From Fragilaria crotonensis (Eukaryota > Bacillariophyta > Fragilariophyceae > Fragilariales > Fragilariaceae), in contig JAKSYS010000001.1 in assembly GCA_022925895.1 (NCBI GenBank), forward strand, positions 496,001-560,000: a stretch of DNA of 64,000 nt. The letters run 5' to 3'. Positions within the stretch are counted from its first letter, which is position 1, and every line of letters begins with the position of its first letter. A program made the translations under genes and the position numbers. The notes under the pieces are model-generated. The model saw only the letters and a list, made by a program, of their open reading frames with translations, made no database searches and had not been told where the DNA came from. Below, piece after piece: positions 1-11,199 of the stretch.

Positions 1-146
1 AGGATGACAGCAACAATTATCAACGTTCGTCGACTTGATGCTTGTTTTTGTTGTTCAAGGTGAGCAATGAACTGCGCTGGACTGCTTTCATCATCATAAA
101 CGTCATCGTCTGAGCCAGGAGGGAGTTCCACAGGAGCTTTCTCCAT
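1..146 (-). CDS. LRR membrane protein, N-terminal fragment cut by window edge
   Basis: Only the first 48 codons are present; the rest lies before position 1. The ATG (complement of 144-146) opens MEKAPVELPPGS, identical to the first 12 residues of the complete LRR gene at 2489-4193. An acidic stretch, a QFIAHLEQQ segment and a basic patch follow, then the beginning of a hydrophobic segment (RTLIIVAVI). By analogy this is the cytoplasmic tail and start of the single transmembrane helix of a type II LRR protein. The upstream DNA also resembles that of the 2489-4193 gene, so the two are a tandem duplicate pair. That the missing part encodes LRRs is inferred from the paralogue. Confidence 0.7.
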   Translation of the reverse strand, partial: MEKAPVELPPGSDDDVYDDESSPAQFIAHLEQQKQASSRRTLIIVAVI

Positions 147-560
147 GGTTGTCCTTGTATTTATTGTGATCTTCGGTCGTGCCACTTTCGAGTGCGGCGT
201 CGTCCATACGATCTATGTAGGCGACATGATATTTCGTGTTGTGGTGAAAAAAGACAGTCGGGTTTAGGCAAATTTCGTGAGAGGTGATTCTTTCAAGTAC
301 GGGGTGTGTATTTGGCACGATGGATGTCATACCATCATGCACATACGCATATAGTTAACAAGAGTTCGGAGCGCCTGTCCTGGTTTTTCATTAAATATAT
401 TCAAAATTGTAAATGTTTATATTGGGATTCACAATGATTTGATCGTATGAAACATGTAACAAGGCAATTCACTCCTCTGCATCCGACGAATTTCAATATA
501 ACCGCATTACCCCCACCAACGGATCGATCGCGACATTCTTGGAGCGTACTCGTGTATAGC
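1..560. repeat. Segment duplicated at about 4063-4570 (gene start plus upstream DNA)
   Basis: The first ~560 bases align by eye with about 4063-4570, both oriented toward minus-strand LRR genes. Shared blocks include the first coding bases, the leader around ctccatggttgtccttgt, and islands such as tttgatcgtat and atccgacgaat / ctccgacgaat roughly 300-400 bases upstream of the ATG. Divergence is moderate with small indels. The duplication therefore carried the promoter region with the gene. Exact limits and identity need an alignment. Confidence 0.6.
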
Positions 561-2488
561 AAAAATAATAATATATACATACCTGAAAAGATATTACTTC
601 ATTTACTTATTCAATCGTCAAATCCGTCAGCAGGTATGCGGACGATTGACTATGCCCGTCTATGTCCCCTTTTCGAGCCGGTCAAACGATCTAAATAAAT
701 CGACTTGGTGAAATTAAATGCGTTATCAGCCAACCATATCCTTTTATTGGATTAAAAAAATACCTCCGGAATCTTATCTCCGGATGGTATTCGTACAGAC
801 AGTGATGTAGAAGCTACGCAAATAAAAGATTGACCAGGAAGGTCCGGCCCATGCACGTTCCAGCCGTACCGTTAGGGGCAGTTGAGTTTGCGCGCCAGCC
901 TTGCTCCGATTTGCATGTTGCGAGAATTTTAGCAATGCTAATGATCCATCCGAGCCGGCAAGGTTGCTGCATCGTAAGCAAATTCTTCTTGACAGTAAGC
1001 AAAATCAGTAAGCAAATTATGCCGGTAAGCAAATTTTGTAAGCAAATTTTTTCTGTAAGCAAATTTGATTTTCGTAAGCAAATTCTTCTTTGCTGTAAGT
1101 AAATTTTATTTAGGTGTTTGAAAATTGGTATGTTTTTACGTAGAAAAGACAGTCCCCGTAAGCAAATTTAATCTCCCAGTAAGCAAATTTTGTAAGCAAA
1201 TTTCTGCTTACAATAGATTTGCTTATGGTAAGCAAATTCCGTCAGCAATTTCATTCCGTAAGCAATTTTTTTTTCGCTGTAAGCAAATTTTCTTACGGAC
1301 GTCAGCCGTGTCACCACCACGCCGGCACATCCACTTTCGCGCCAGCCAGACATCGATCGGAACTTGTTTCCCTTCCGGCGGGCGCGCATACTTCCTTTAT
1401 TCAGGACTTCGCCCGTACTGCCGGACCTTCCAGCTCGAAAAGGGGACACAGACGGGCTCCCCGAGCATGTTATTGCTGTATGCATGGGATATGGGGATAT
1501 GCGGGATATGGGCTTATATGGGATATCAAATATCGAAATGTTTATTCGCACTGGACGAACGCGAACACGATGACAGAGGCGACAAGGACTCGCGTCTTTG
1601 GACTACCGGTAGCAATGGTGACGACGTGCTAGCTGCGGTAGGGATGTGATTATCGAATACTAACGACTGCAGTAGTCAAGAAGAAGGTGAATCGCAAACG
1701 ATCAATGTCACAACTCAGTGCCCCGAGATGACGTGCCAAGACCATCCAAGTGGCAGTGAAATGCCATCTGGAAGTCGAAAACCTTTTGTTGGAACATGCC
1801 ATTATGCTTTTTCTAAGTTTGGGATTACATGGTATGCGAATCATCACTGATAGTGGGATGACTCCCAACGAAAAAAGAAAATGAAGAAATGAATTCTTCC
1901 ACATCCATCTGTTTGCAAGAGTATTGTGTGGTTGGGTATTGGACATTCGTCAAGCAACGGGAGCAATCGAATTCCACCGACGAATGCCAAGGGTGTTCTT
2001 GCCATGGGAAAAGCGTACATGGGACATGTTATTGCAGTGCTATCAAAGTGATGTTTGGTTCATGGATATCACGGAGTCGTGCGAGCAACGAAACTGAGCA
2101 TTCGGATAAAAGTCCAAACAAGCAAGGGGACAAAGTATATCAAGACCATGCATGAGCGCTGGAAGGCGGCGCCCTCGTTCCTGCATTTGATTTTCGTCCT
2201 TCGGGCGAGATAATCTCAGTTCTTTCGTCATCGAAACCACCAACCAAGTGTTTCAAGGGTTCTATGGTTGTACGTCGCATCCGCACAATTACTTCTTTAT
2301 AACATCGATTAACAACTATTTGTATTTGAACCACACATGATCAAACAACCTTGCATTGTGACGATAGCTTACAGAGAGCGACGCACGAGCACCGTAGAGA
2401 CTCGACACACAACTGTTTTTTTTTTGTCACGTACTGGAGAAGAAACAAACGGTTGAGGTACTTTCAGTCCCCCTCGACTGTAGTCAGT
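147..2488. other. Gene-poor stretch with a GTAAGCAAATT repeat field
   Basis: I see no convincing gene here. Apart from the duplicated promoter-like DNA (to about 560) and the GTAAGCAAATT repeat field at 974-1310, the open frames are short, lack family features and often start without ATG. Confidence 0.5.
974..1310 (+). repeat. Irregular array of the word GTAAGCAAATT
   Basis: The word gtaagcaaa or a close variant starts at 974, 995, 1008, 1025, 1038, 1055, 1074, 1095 (gtaagtaaa), 1158, 1179, 1192, 1228, 1258 (gtaagcaat) and 1279. Inverted fragments (tttgcttat near 1218, ttcttacg near 1300) also occur. Unit spacing is uneven, often 13, 17 or 21 bases, so this is neither a simple tandem repeat nor a CRISPR array. 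Long open frames across it (VSKF/CKQI repeats) are translations of the repeat, not genes. Confidence 0.8.
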
Positions 2489-4193
2489 TTATGCAGTGCA
2501 GGTTGACGACGTGCAGCAACTGCAACAGCAGCATTTCACTTCAGAACAGTCAACGCAGACACTGGTGACGTTGCACAGAGCTGGAGGCAAGACTCCCGTA
2601 AGATTGTTGTTTGAAACATCGAAATTGATGAAATCTGGCAACCGAGCCAGTGTGAAGGGGATGGTACCATTCAATGCGTTACCGCTCAGCCATAATTGTT
2701 GCAGATTCACAAGATTCCCCATCCCAAAAGGAATCGGCCCTGATAGGGAGCATTCGGACAGACTAATGCTCGTCAAGGTAGTGGTCGTATTGCCAATGGC
2801 ACTTGGGATAGTCCCTGTCAGTCCAGGATTTCGGTCTAACCAGATTTCCTGGATGGCGGGCATGTCCAGTAGGAAATTTAGAGATCCCGTGATACCCGAA
2901 TTGTCACAATAAAAGTGAGTTAAATTCGGAAGATTAGAAATCTCGGAAGGAATCGGTAGGTTAAACTTAAGCCCACCCATTTGAAGGTGCTGCAGACTCC
3001 GCAAGGTCGGAAACACTGCCTGGGCCCTCATCGGTCCGAACATTCGTGTGTAAGAAACATCGAGATATGTCAGCTTTGTCAGCCTTCCAAGGAACGGGGG
3101 AAGGCCATTGAAGGTAAAGAAGGTGCTACCAATGTCCAAAAGAACTACAGTTGGAAAGTCGTGTCGCGTGCGTTAGACAATACCGTTTGCGAGAACCCAC
3201 GCACACAACGTGCACACACAGATACCCAAGACACAATGTAACGTCACACGATGACTTACCCAAGTTTGTAAGTTGCCTCAGGAATACCATTCCATCTTCC
3301 TTGTTGAAAATGTTGTTACTGCCAATATCAAATACGGTCAATGTCTCATTGAGCAGGATAACTTCTCTTGGAAATGTACCAGTCAAATTGTTGGCCGCGA
3401 GATTGATCTCCATAACACGCTGATTGCTATTGCAGGTAATTCCATACCAGGTACACTCTTCAGCTGAGGACATCCAGCCGGTGGTATTCTTCCATTGTGT
3501 CTCAGTCGAGGAGGAGAATCCATTCATGATACCATTCGTGGCAAAGTAAATGCACCCCAAGACATAGCGCTGAATCACCTGCCAATCCTCGTCATCCCTA
3601 GAACTCAACTCAATCGCGGACAAAGACTTGCTCTGATACGACGTTGCATTTAGGAATTCGACACCCCCATTCAATGCGACACTCTTGAGCAATGCAAAGA
3701 CTGCCGTTGTTGGTTCCGCAGTTGGCGCTATGGTTGTTGGAGCGACAGGATTAGGAGGAGCACTTGGCGTGGTTGCCGGAGGAAGACTGCTAGTGGGACT
3801 GACAGGAGAATTGGTGGGGGCACTGGTAGAAGATGCGGCAGGGCTGGATGTGGGATCCTCATCGAGCGTAGGCGATGCTGCCGGGGTGTATGCCGGGGAT
3901 ACTGGGGATGCCACCGGGGGTTCACCTGCAGTGGTTGCATCTACGGAAGGAGCGAGGCTTGGCGACAACGTCGTTGGTTGCATCGTAGCTAAGGAAGTTG
4001 AGCTATTCTTAGTCAACGTGACTCCCAATACCGCACCAATGACGGCGGCACCAACCAAAAGAATGGCAGCAATAATCAATATCATTCGTCGACGGGATGC
4101 TTTTTCTTGTTGTTCGAGGCGCGCAATGAATTGAACGCTTTCATCAACCTCATCGGCTGAGCCAGGAGGGAGTTCCACAGGCGCCTTCTCCAT
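2489..4193 (-). CDS. Leucine-rich-repeat single-pass membrane protein
   Basis: Two exons, complement(join(2489..3144,3260..4193)), give 529 aa. The 115-bp intron has GTAAGT and TGTAG borders and is phase 1 (joined codon GTT). The first ATG is at 4193; the frame extends upstream only from a TTG. Layout: acidic cytoplasmic N-terminus (1-36), transmembrane helix (about 37-59, RMILIIAAILLVGAAVIG), a long Ser/Thr/Pro stalk (60-155), a cap domain containing IQRYVLGCIYFATNG and WYGITCNSN, then LRRs of plant type (LxxLxLxxNxLTGxIP) and a Cys-rich tail (VKCCCCSCC). Such proteins are numerous in diatoms and are thought to sit at the surface or in endomembranes with LRRs outward; the ligand is unknown. 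Its N-terminus matches the fragment at 1-146. Confidence 0.88.
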
Positions 4194-6667
4194 GGTTGTC
4201 CTTGTATTTATTGTGGTCTTCGGTCGTGCCAGTTTCAAGGGCGTCGTCGTCAATGCTATTTACAATCTACATACACTCGACCAATCGACAGGACCGACTT
4301 CGTGGGATTAAAAAATGGACTGTTGGGAGTTGGGAGTTAGCGCAAATTTCGGTAAGGTGACTCCTGACTGCATGATATACTCGTCTAGAGTACTCCTCCT
4401 GCCGGATTTTCATAAGATGTATACAAAATCGTAGATGTGTATAATGTGATTTACGGTAACATTTGATCGTATTGGATGCAATGATACACCCCTCCGCGCA
4501 CCTCCGACGAATCTTCAGTATCACAGCCGGATCTATCGCGACATCCTTGGAGTCAGTACTTGTGCGAAGTAATCACGCTGTATCCATACCGTAGAGAATA
4601 TTGTATCTTCGTCATATAATGCTCTACACACTGCGAGCACTCTAAGTATGGAAGAAGTGGCACATGTGGCACATACTCGGATTATAAGATTTCTAGAGTG
4701 TAGAGCATAAAGAATCGTAGTACGCAGCACACCCTTCGAAGCCGGACAGGCGGCAGGCAGGATCGATCTCGATGCTGTGTTGCAAGTTGCGAGGATGTGA
4801 GGAACGTGTACGGTACTATACCAATACAGTACAAGGCATTTAATTGCATGTTGGATCTGTCAGCTTGCCTTGTGATTAGAATTTATGGTACCAGGTAGTA
4901 TCATTTTAGTACCAGCATAGTACTTACCACTCTGACATTTATTGCTGAGGAGAAGGACAAGTCATCATGATATTCATCTGCAGTGCCAGTAGTAGTAACT
5001 GCTGATGGCTGATTCATAATGAACAAGAGTAGCTACTAGCAGGGTTGGCTGGCTGGTACATTGTTTTCAAGAACCTCATTCCTGCACATATCCAAGAATT
5101 GCCATCTCTCCTCTAGCTGCACTAATCCCATTAAGCTTTGAGTGTCTCCCTGCCTGTTTCTTTCCCATCATTTTTAGTTCTGGTGTTGATGGCTGTTTGG
5201 CCCGGTGATGCTGATTCCATGTAGTAGCTATCATCACCACACTGAGAAAGTGAATCCATCACCTCATGTAAATGTAAGAGAAGAATGCATGAGGTGGTCA
5301 AGGACCAGCAGGATTTGCTCCACTTGCCATGTCAGAAGTTTGATTGATAGCAGCCTCAGCACCACTTATCCCCCTTCATCAAGAAGTTCCCCAACCAAGG
5401 CATCTTCCTCTTGGTTGTCGTCAATAGTATACTCCTAGCTAGTACTTGAATACCACCATGGCTCAGGCATTCAAACTTGTAGTGTCATCAACATGTACAG
5501 TAGCATCTCACCTTGAGGTGGCATCTTCATTCCCGTGCAAACCATGCTGTTCCTAGCCACCGGTAGTCATTTCTAGCTACTATTGATGACAATTTGAAGA
5601 TTGTGCTGGATAGAAGAATGCTCTACATCCAACGTGTTGGCTGATTCAACATGGCTGTATTGATTTATCACAAAGAATTACTTCTTGAGTACATGTTAAC
5701 ACTATATGGGAATTTCGGTAGCAATGGCAGCAGGTGTGGATATTGCATCCTGATCCAAGGTTCATTCACTAATTGCAGTTCTTGAAAGTTGACTGCTGGA
5801 ATGTGAAGTCCACAAACGTTTCCATTCTTGAGCTTCTATCAATTCCATGCCATGGCATCAATAGCTCAGACGGTGGAAGAGCCACGTTGAGGTTAGATCG
5901 TGATCAAATCTTGATTACGCGCACCCATAGAAAGGCTCTACTCTAGAGAGCGTGTCTTGGAACACGCACATTCACTGTATGCATAGCTCATATCATAGGC
6001 TCATAACTCACACTCAAGACTCGAGTCATGGAGAGGATACTGTCGTGTTTTATAGTATATGACATACTACAGTACTTGTACAACATACTACAGTACTGAT
6101 AACTGATACTATGCCGGCATAGTACCTGGTATCGGACTACGGCTGGTTGCATTCATGGGAAAATTATAGTAGCCCACGTAGACCTTGGTATAAAACATTA
6201 GCATTAACCCTGTAGACTTAAAATTATCGTGCCAAATTACATGCTGTGATCGGCTCACGATGGCGAGCAATGGTTTGTCAAGATCTCCGCCGTTTCTAGG
6301 TTTTTAGTATTTCCTCAAAAGGTTTTAGATGTGTTATTATGACCATGAGTGGAAAGCTTGCAAGGAAATATAGAAGACCTGAAAATTGTAAAACTATGAC
6401 CATATCGGTAGTTGCCACTTGCCACCATAGTGACAAGCCATTCTTGTGTGAGTGAAACAACGAACTCAAGGGCTTCGAGTGTCTGGGAATTTCTTGGATA
6501 ATTAAATCTATACGAGGGCCTACGTATCCTACTAAAATGATCTTCTCCGTGCAACCAGCTATACGGACTAAAATGCACGATGATACGATGATCATTATGT
6601 TATGTTTCATCTGCATTCCGGCAGTAACGTCTTCAACAGCTGAGCTATAATCAAGCGAAACGGAGCG
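4194..6667. other. Intergenic, no gene recognised
   Basis: The first ~380 bases are the upstream region of the LRR gene and match the window start. Beyond that, 4.6-6.6 kb is AT-rich DNA with only short open frames. Clusters of tagtac/gtac words lie near 4810-4925 and 6050-6130. Some of 4960-5880 has a composition unlike neighbouring intergenic DNA and could be an old non-autonomous element, but I found no terminal repeats or protein remnant. Confidence 0.4.
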
Positions 6668-8701
6668 ATGATATTGGATGTCTGCATAAGGGGTCAGATG
6701 ACGATGACGAACATCACCAGGAGATTAGCAAGAAGAAGTACAGCTTTCTACTCCTCTTCGATCCAATCCTTTGCTTGTCAGCGTTGGTGCAGCTCTTACG
6801 GACGTGGGCTGGTGAACATGTCTCCATACATATCTTTGGAGACATCAGTATCTGCCCGGGAAAGACTGAGCTTCCCTCAGTCTCGCCTCATTTCATGTTC
6901 CTCGATTCTTTCGGTCCAAAAGTTGCAATCAAAACAGCCTGACGTACGTGGGACGAAACGAGACCAGACGCCAAGAGCAGTATCAGTGTCAATCAACAAC
7001 AAAATCATGGAGCTGGGGAGGGATGGAAAGTGGATAGAAATCTTGAGTTTGTATCATGCGAAGAAAGAGTGTTTCAATCATGTCAACGATGCAACTGTCA
7101 TGTCCCAGCTCGGGCGCATCCGACATGTGCGAAATGATGATCCATCATTAGAATCGTTTCTATACCACTTGCACATAAAGCTTCAGGGGCGTGGAATCAC
7201 TTGGATGGGAGAGACTCGCCAGGTAGCAAACATAGTCCATGCGCTCGGAAAGATTGGAATGCCACAAACGCTCGACTCGAGTGCAATGAAGATAATGAGA
7301 CTGGTAGGCGATAGTGAAACTGCTGAATGGATGTTCGAATACGGAAATCCGCAGGAAATCGCCAATTGCATATGGGCGTATGGAACGCTTGAAATCGAGT
7401 CTCCGACTCTGTTTCGATTGCTTGACCAACGCGCGGACTGGTTAGCTGGAAATTTGACGTCGCAAGGTTTGGCGAACTGTATTTGGGCTTGTGGTAAGCT
7501 TGGAATCATATCTCCCAGTTTATTTATGCTTCTCGACCAACGTGCGGAGTGGTTGTTCGAAAATGGGACTGCGCAGGAAATTATTAACTGTGTATGGGCC
7601 TGTGGTAAGCTTGGAATCGAGAGTCCTAATCTGTTGAGATTACTCGATGAAAATGCAGAACGGCTCGTTGACGGTGGGACTCCACAAGATTTGTCAAACT
7701 CTGTGTGGGCGTGTGCGAAGCTTGGAATCAAGTCTTTTAATATGCTTAGATTGCTCGACCACCGCGCTGAATGGTTATTCGAAAAGGGGTCCCCACAAAA
7801 CTTTGTGAACTGTGTATGGGCATGTGGTTCACTTGGAGTAGAATCTCCATCTCTGTTTCGATTGCTGGATCAGCGCGCCGAACGCATAGTCCGACATTTA
7901 ACTCCACAAGGTTTGGCAAACTGTTTATGGTCTTGTGGTAAGCTTGGAATAAAGTCGCCCAATCTGCTTCATTTGTTCGACGAACGTGCAGAATGGTTGG
8001 TCAAGACTGGCACTCCGCAGGAAATCGCTAACTGCGCTTGGGCTCTTTCCGTGTTGGGATCTCAGTCACTCAGATTTTTCGCCTCGTTGGATCGGTGCCT
8101 GAACAAATTCTTGGATGATTCGAATTCACAAAATTTGTGCAATGTATGCTACGCCATCGGAATACTCGACCTTCAGCAGACGAGCATGCTACCCAAAGTA
8201 TGGAATGCCCTAGTAGAACGAACGACTGGTGACTTGCCTGTCGATGAATTGATTCAAATCCTGTATGTAGAGGCATGTGCATCAGCATACGGCATTGAAC
8301 TTGCTAGTCCGTCGCCAGGACTTCGGAGGCAGCTCGATCAACTTTCATTGCCAAACACGTCTTCTGACTTTGAGCAAGAAATATCGAACGCGCTGGATGA
8401 CATTGGCTTTTCCCACCAACAGGGACTTTCTCCATTCCAATTCTCCCCAGGGCTGCTTGCGATCGACATGGCATGCCCGGATCGCATGATTGCCATTGAG
8501 TATGATGGTCCAAACCACTACGTTTCAATTCCTGGTGATTCCGAGAAACGAGTTGAGAATGGTCCGACCAAGGCTAAGCGTCGTCTCTTACAGCAGCTTG
8601 GCTGGGTTGTCATAAATTTGAATTGGATGGAGGCTTATCGAAACCAAATGAGCAGCGAATGGGTGAGGGCCAAACTGACAGAAGCTGGGATTGCTTTGTG
8701 A
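6668..8701 (+). CDS. Octotricopeptide-like repeat protein with C-terminal RAP domain
   Basis: Single exon, 677 aa. The N-terminus is basic and rich in Ser/Arg; a second in-frame Met begins MTMTNITRRLARRSTAF, a plausible mitochondrial presequence. About nine degenerate ~38-residue units (roughly residues 190-500) follow the pattern PQEIANCIWACGKLGIESP..LRLLDQRAEWL, as expected of octotricopeptide-type helical repeats that bind RNA. The last ~80 residues form a RAP domain (LAIDMACPDRMIAIEYDGP, then RLLQQLGWVVINLNW), a PD-(D/E)XK-like fold. The family acts in organelle RNA processing, stability or translation; the target transcript cannot be read from the sequence. The gene is flanked by LRR genes and no functional link is evident. 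Confidence 0.9.
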   Translation: MILDVCIRGQMTMTNITRRLARRSTAFYSSSIQSFACQRWCSSYGRGLVNMSPYISLETSVSARERLSFPQSRLISCSSILSVQKLQSKQPDVRGTKRDQTPRAVSVSINNKIMELGRDGKWIEILSLYHAKKECFNHVNDATVMSQLGRIRHVRNDDPSLESFLYHLHIKLQGRGITWMGETRQVANIVHALGKIGMPQTLDSSAMKIMRLVGDSETAEWMFEYGNPQEIANCIWAYGTLEIESPTLFRLLDQRADWLAGNLTSQGLANCIWACGKLGIISPSLFMLLDQRAEWLFENGTAQEIINCVWACGKLGIESPNLLRLLDENAERLVDGGTPQDLSNSVWACAKLGIKSFNMLRLLDHRAEWLFEKGSPQNFVNCVWACGSLGVESPSLFRLLDQRAERIVRHLTPQGLANCLWSCGKLGIKSPNLLHLFDERAEWLVKTGTPQEIANCAWALSVLGSQSLRFFASLDRCLNKFLDDSNSQNLCNVCYAIGILDLQQTSMLPKVWNALVERTTGDLPVDELIQILYVEACASAYGIELASPSPGLRRQLDQLSLPNTSSDFEQEISNALDDIGFSHQQGLSPFQFSPGLLAIDMACPDRMIAIEYDGPNHYVSIPGDSEKRVENGPTKAKRRLLQQLGWVVINLNWMEAYRNQMSSEWVRAKLTEAGIAL

Positions 8702-9539
8702 CAAGGATTGAAAGGGTTTGCGACATCAAAGATCTACAGGTGAATGAGCGGCGGGCGGCACTGGATTTTGTGGACTTCGAATTGCCCCACCTCTTAGTCC
8801 TGATGACGAGACTGCTGAATGACACCTTTTGGCGAATTGCTTAGTCGTGCCGCATCATCTTCTGAATCAACATGTATCCCAGCCGCATGATGAATTCTTG
8901 GCAGCTGAGTAAAAGGTACCTGATAATATCGGAATCACATTTCGAATTTCTTATTTGTCAAGATGATAAGGCTGCGTCGTACAGTAGTACGATAGTATTG
9001 ATGAGGCGAATACACGCTTTGGAGGACAAAGGCCCGAAATGCTGTACGATGAAGAGGAGGAGAAGGTGTGAGGGAGATCCAAATTCTTGACAAGACGGTA
9101 GATGAAAATTCGCTCGTGCGGCAGAATAAGACGTCTCACGACCCAAATGGCCTTCAACACTCTGCAAGAGTGATAATGAACTCTAGTAATACAGTAGAGA
9201 ACCCGAGAAAGAGAACTGATTAAGCAGTATGAAATTCACACCCACTAGTCAATCATCTCCAATTGACCTGTGCAGTTGCAATTACTACAGACCCACATGT
9301 TGACGTTACCGAGGCGACCTCGCAAGACTTTCATAATAGGATGTGCAGTGTCCTTTCATGTTCAAAAACTTGTCCTGCGGTACAGAAAAAAGGAAATGGC
9401 GAATGACACGTTCAATGCCTATAATCTATAATACATGCATATGCAGACTTCACTATATACACATCAGATACACTTCCCCCATCCAAGTCAGACAGATCTG
9501 ACCAGGTCGGTGGTATCGCTAAGCGAAACCAACCACGGA
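8702..9539. other. Intergenic, nothing recognised
   Basis: This holds the 3' flanks of the convergent RAP-protein gene and LRR gene. Short open frames here show no family features, and I see no RNA gene or repeat. Confidence 0.5.
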
Positions 9540-11199
9540 CTACCAACAGCTGGTACAGCAACTGCATACGATTTCTTGTTCGCAATCCGTCACGAGGGTA
9601 TCTAACGAACCCGAACTCTTTAAGTTGCATACTTGACTGGGCACTTCCCCAGTTAGTCGACTTCCATCCAAATACAAGATCTTCATTGACTCGAGGTATC
9701 CAAGCTCCGATGGGACATTGCCGGTCAGGGTGTTGTTGTAAAGCCACATTTGTTCTTTGAAACGGAAATGGAGAAACAACGTTAATAAAACGTCGGCAAG
9801 GGTTCTCATGTCCCAAAACTATACAGAAACTTACCCATTCGTTTCACATTTGCCATTTCGGTTGGTATGGTACCGTGAATGAAAAAGTTGTTGGACAAAC
9901 TTAGGGATCCGAGGGTGGTCACAGCGCCGATTGTGGTCGGGATGGTGCCATGAAAGTCATTGGAATCCAACCACAGCTCCAACATGGAATCCATACTTGC
10001 CACAAAATCCAAACTTCCTGTGAGCGACGATTCTTCCATGTAGAGTCGTTTCAAATTGGGCAGACTGGCAATTTCAAGTGGAACTGACGAATCGTACGCA
10101 TTTCCACCCAATGACAAGTATTCAAGAGAATCAAGACCGACAAAAGGCTCTCCAAGAAGCGGTCCGCGATAGAGTGTATAAGAACAATCATACTCCTCTG
10201 CAATAAGCAAGGACATAAGTGAGCCTACACAAGCACCAAGAACATGGGCGATTATCTCTGGCACGTTCAAATGTTGGCAGTTTACTTACTCAAATTGACG
10301 AGTTGAGAGATCTGCGTGGGAATACCATCATATTCAAAGTAGGTACTGCCATAATACAAGTACTCGAGCGACACCATATCCCCGAGCCAAGCATTCCCCT
10401 CATCGCCTTTATTCCACAACCAATTGTCGTATAGATCCATGAGCTTAAGATGAGTAAGTAGAGTCACTTCTCTTGGGAAGTATCCAGTCAAATGATTCTC
10501 ATTCAACCGTAACTCTACCACATACATTTCATTCGACGACTCTGACGATGCCGCCCCACATGTGATACCGTACCATTCGCATGCAGATGCTGGAGAGAGC
10601 CATCCTGTTGAATTGTCCCACGGGTCGACCCAACCGAAACCGAATTCCAAATCGGTATAGGCATGGGAGACTGCATTTGTGGCAAAATAGATGCATGCCA
10701 GTGCATATCGTTGAATTAATCGACGATCGGACATGCGAAGCAGACCATTGTCATCAGTCGCATCGGCCTGGAGCCACTTGAGTGCCCTCGATTGGTAGGA
10801 TCGGGAATCGTCGAATTCGGAGCCACCAAAGATGGATACTGATAGAATCACGTTTTCGACGTAGTCAGGGACGGAAATCGAGATTGAAGCATAAGACGGT
10901 CGGCTAGGAGCGGAAGTTGCAGAGCTTGGAACGGTCCCGATACTAGACGCAGAAGGTGCAGAGCTTGGAACGGTCCCGATACTAGACGCAGAAGGGTAGC
11001 CTCCGACAACACTCGACGACGAATCTTGACTGGATTGATGACTTCTCATCACCAGAAAGATGACGAGTGCAATGAAGGCTATAATAACACCTGTTGCGAC
11101 AAGATACACTCTTTTGCAGTTGCGAGGACGTCCTTGGCCTTTCACCTCGACAGGTGTCAGCTGCACCTTTACATCATCATTGCCCTCAGAGATGCACAT
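9540..11199 (-). CDS. Leucine-rich-repeat single-pass membrane protein
   Basis: Three exons, complement(join(9540..9754,9835..10197,10290..11199)), give 495 aa. The introns are 92 and 80 bp with GTAAGT donors and AG acceptors, both phase 1 (joined codons AAG and GAA). The ATG at 11199 is chosen because the frame upstream starts only with TTG. Layout: charged N-terminus (MCISEGNDDVKVQLTP), transmembrane helix at about 31-52 (VYLVATGVIIAFIALVIF), Ser/Pro stalk with a short repeat (SIGTVPSSA), a cap domain with IQRYALACIYFATNA and WYGITCG, LRRs with LTGxxP, and a tail IVCSCCTSC. The first intron sits at the same place in the LRR domain as in the other two complete LRR genes. Probable surface or endomembrane receptor-like protein; ligand unknown. 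Confidence 0.88.

Noticed and set aside
974-1310. Possible CRISPR array
   Set aside because: The repeated word is only 9-11 bases, spacing is irregular, and the DNA is eukaryotic.
1125-1649. 174-codon plus-strand frame rich in VSKF/CKQI
   Set aside because: It is translation of the GTAAGCAAATT repeat field in several frames; no gene features.
7183-7731. 182-codon minus-strand frame
   Set aside because: Antisense shadow of the RAP protein repeats, which have clear family motifs on the plus strand.
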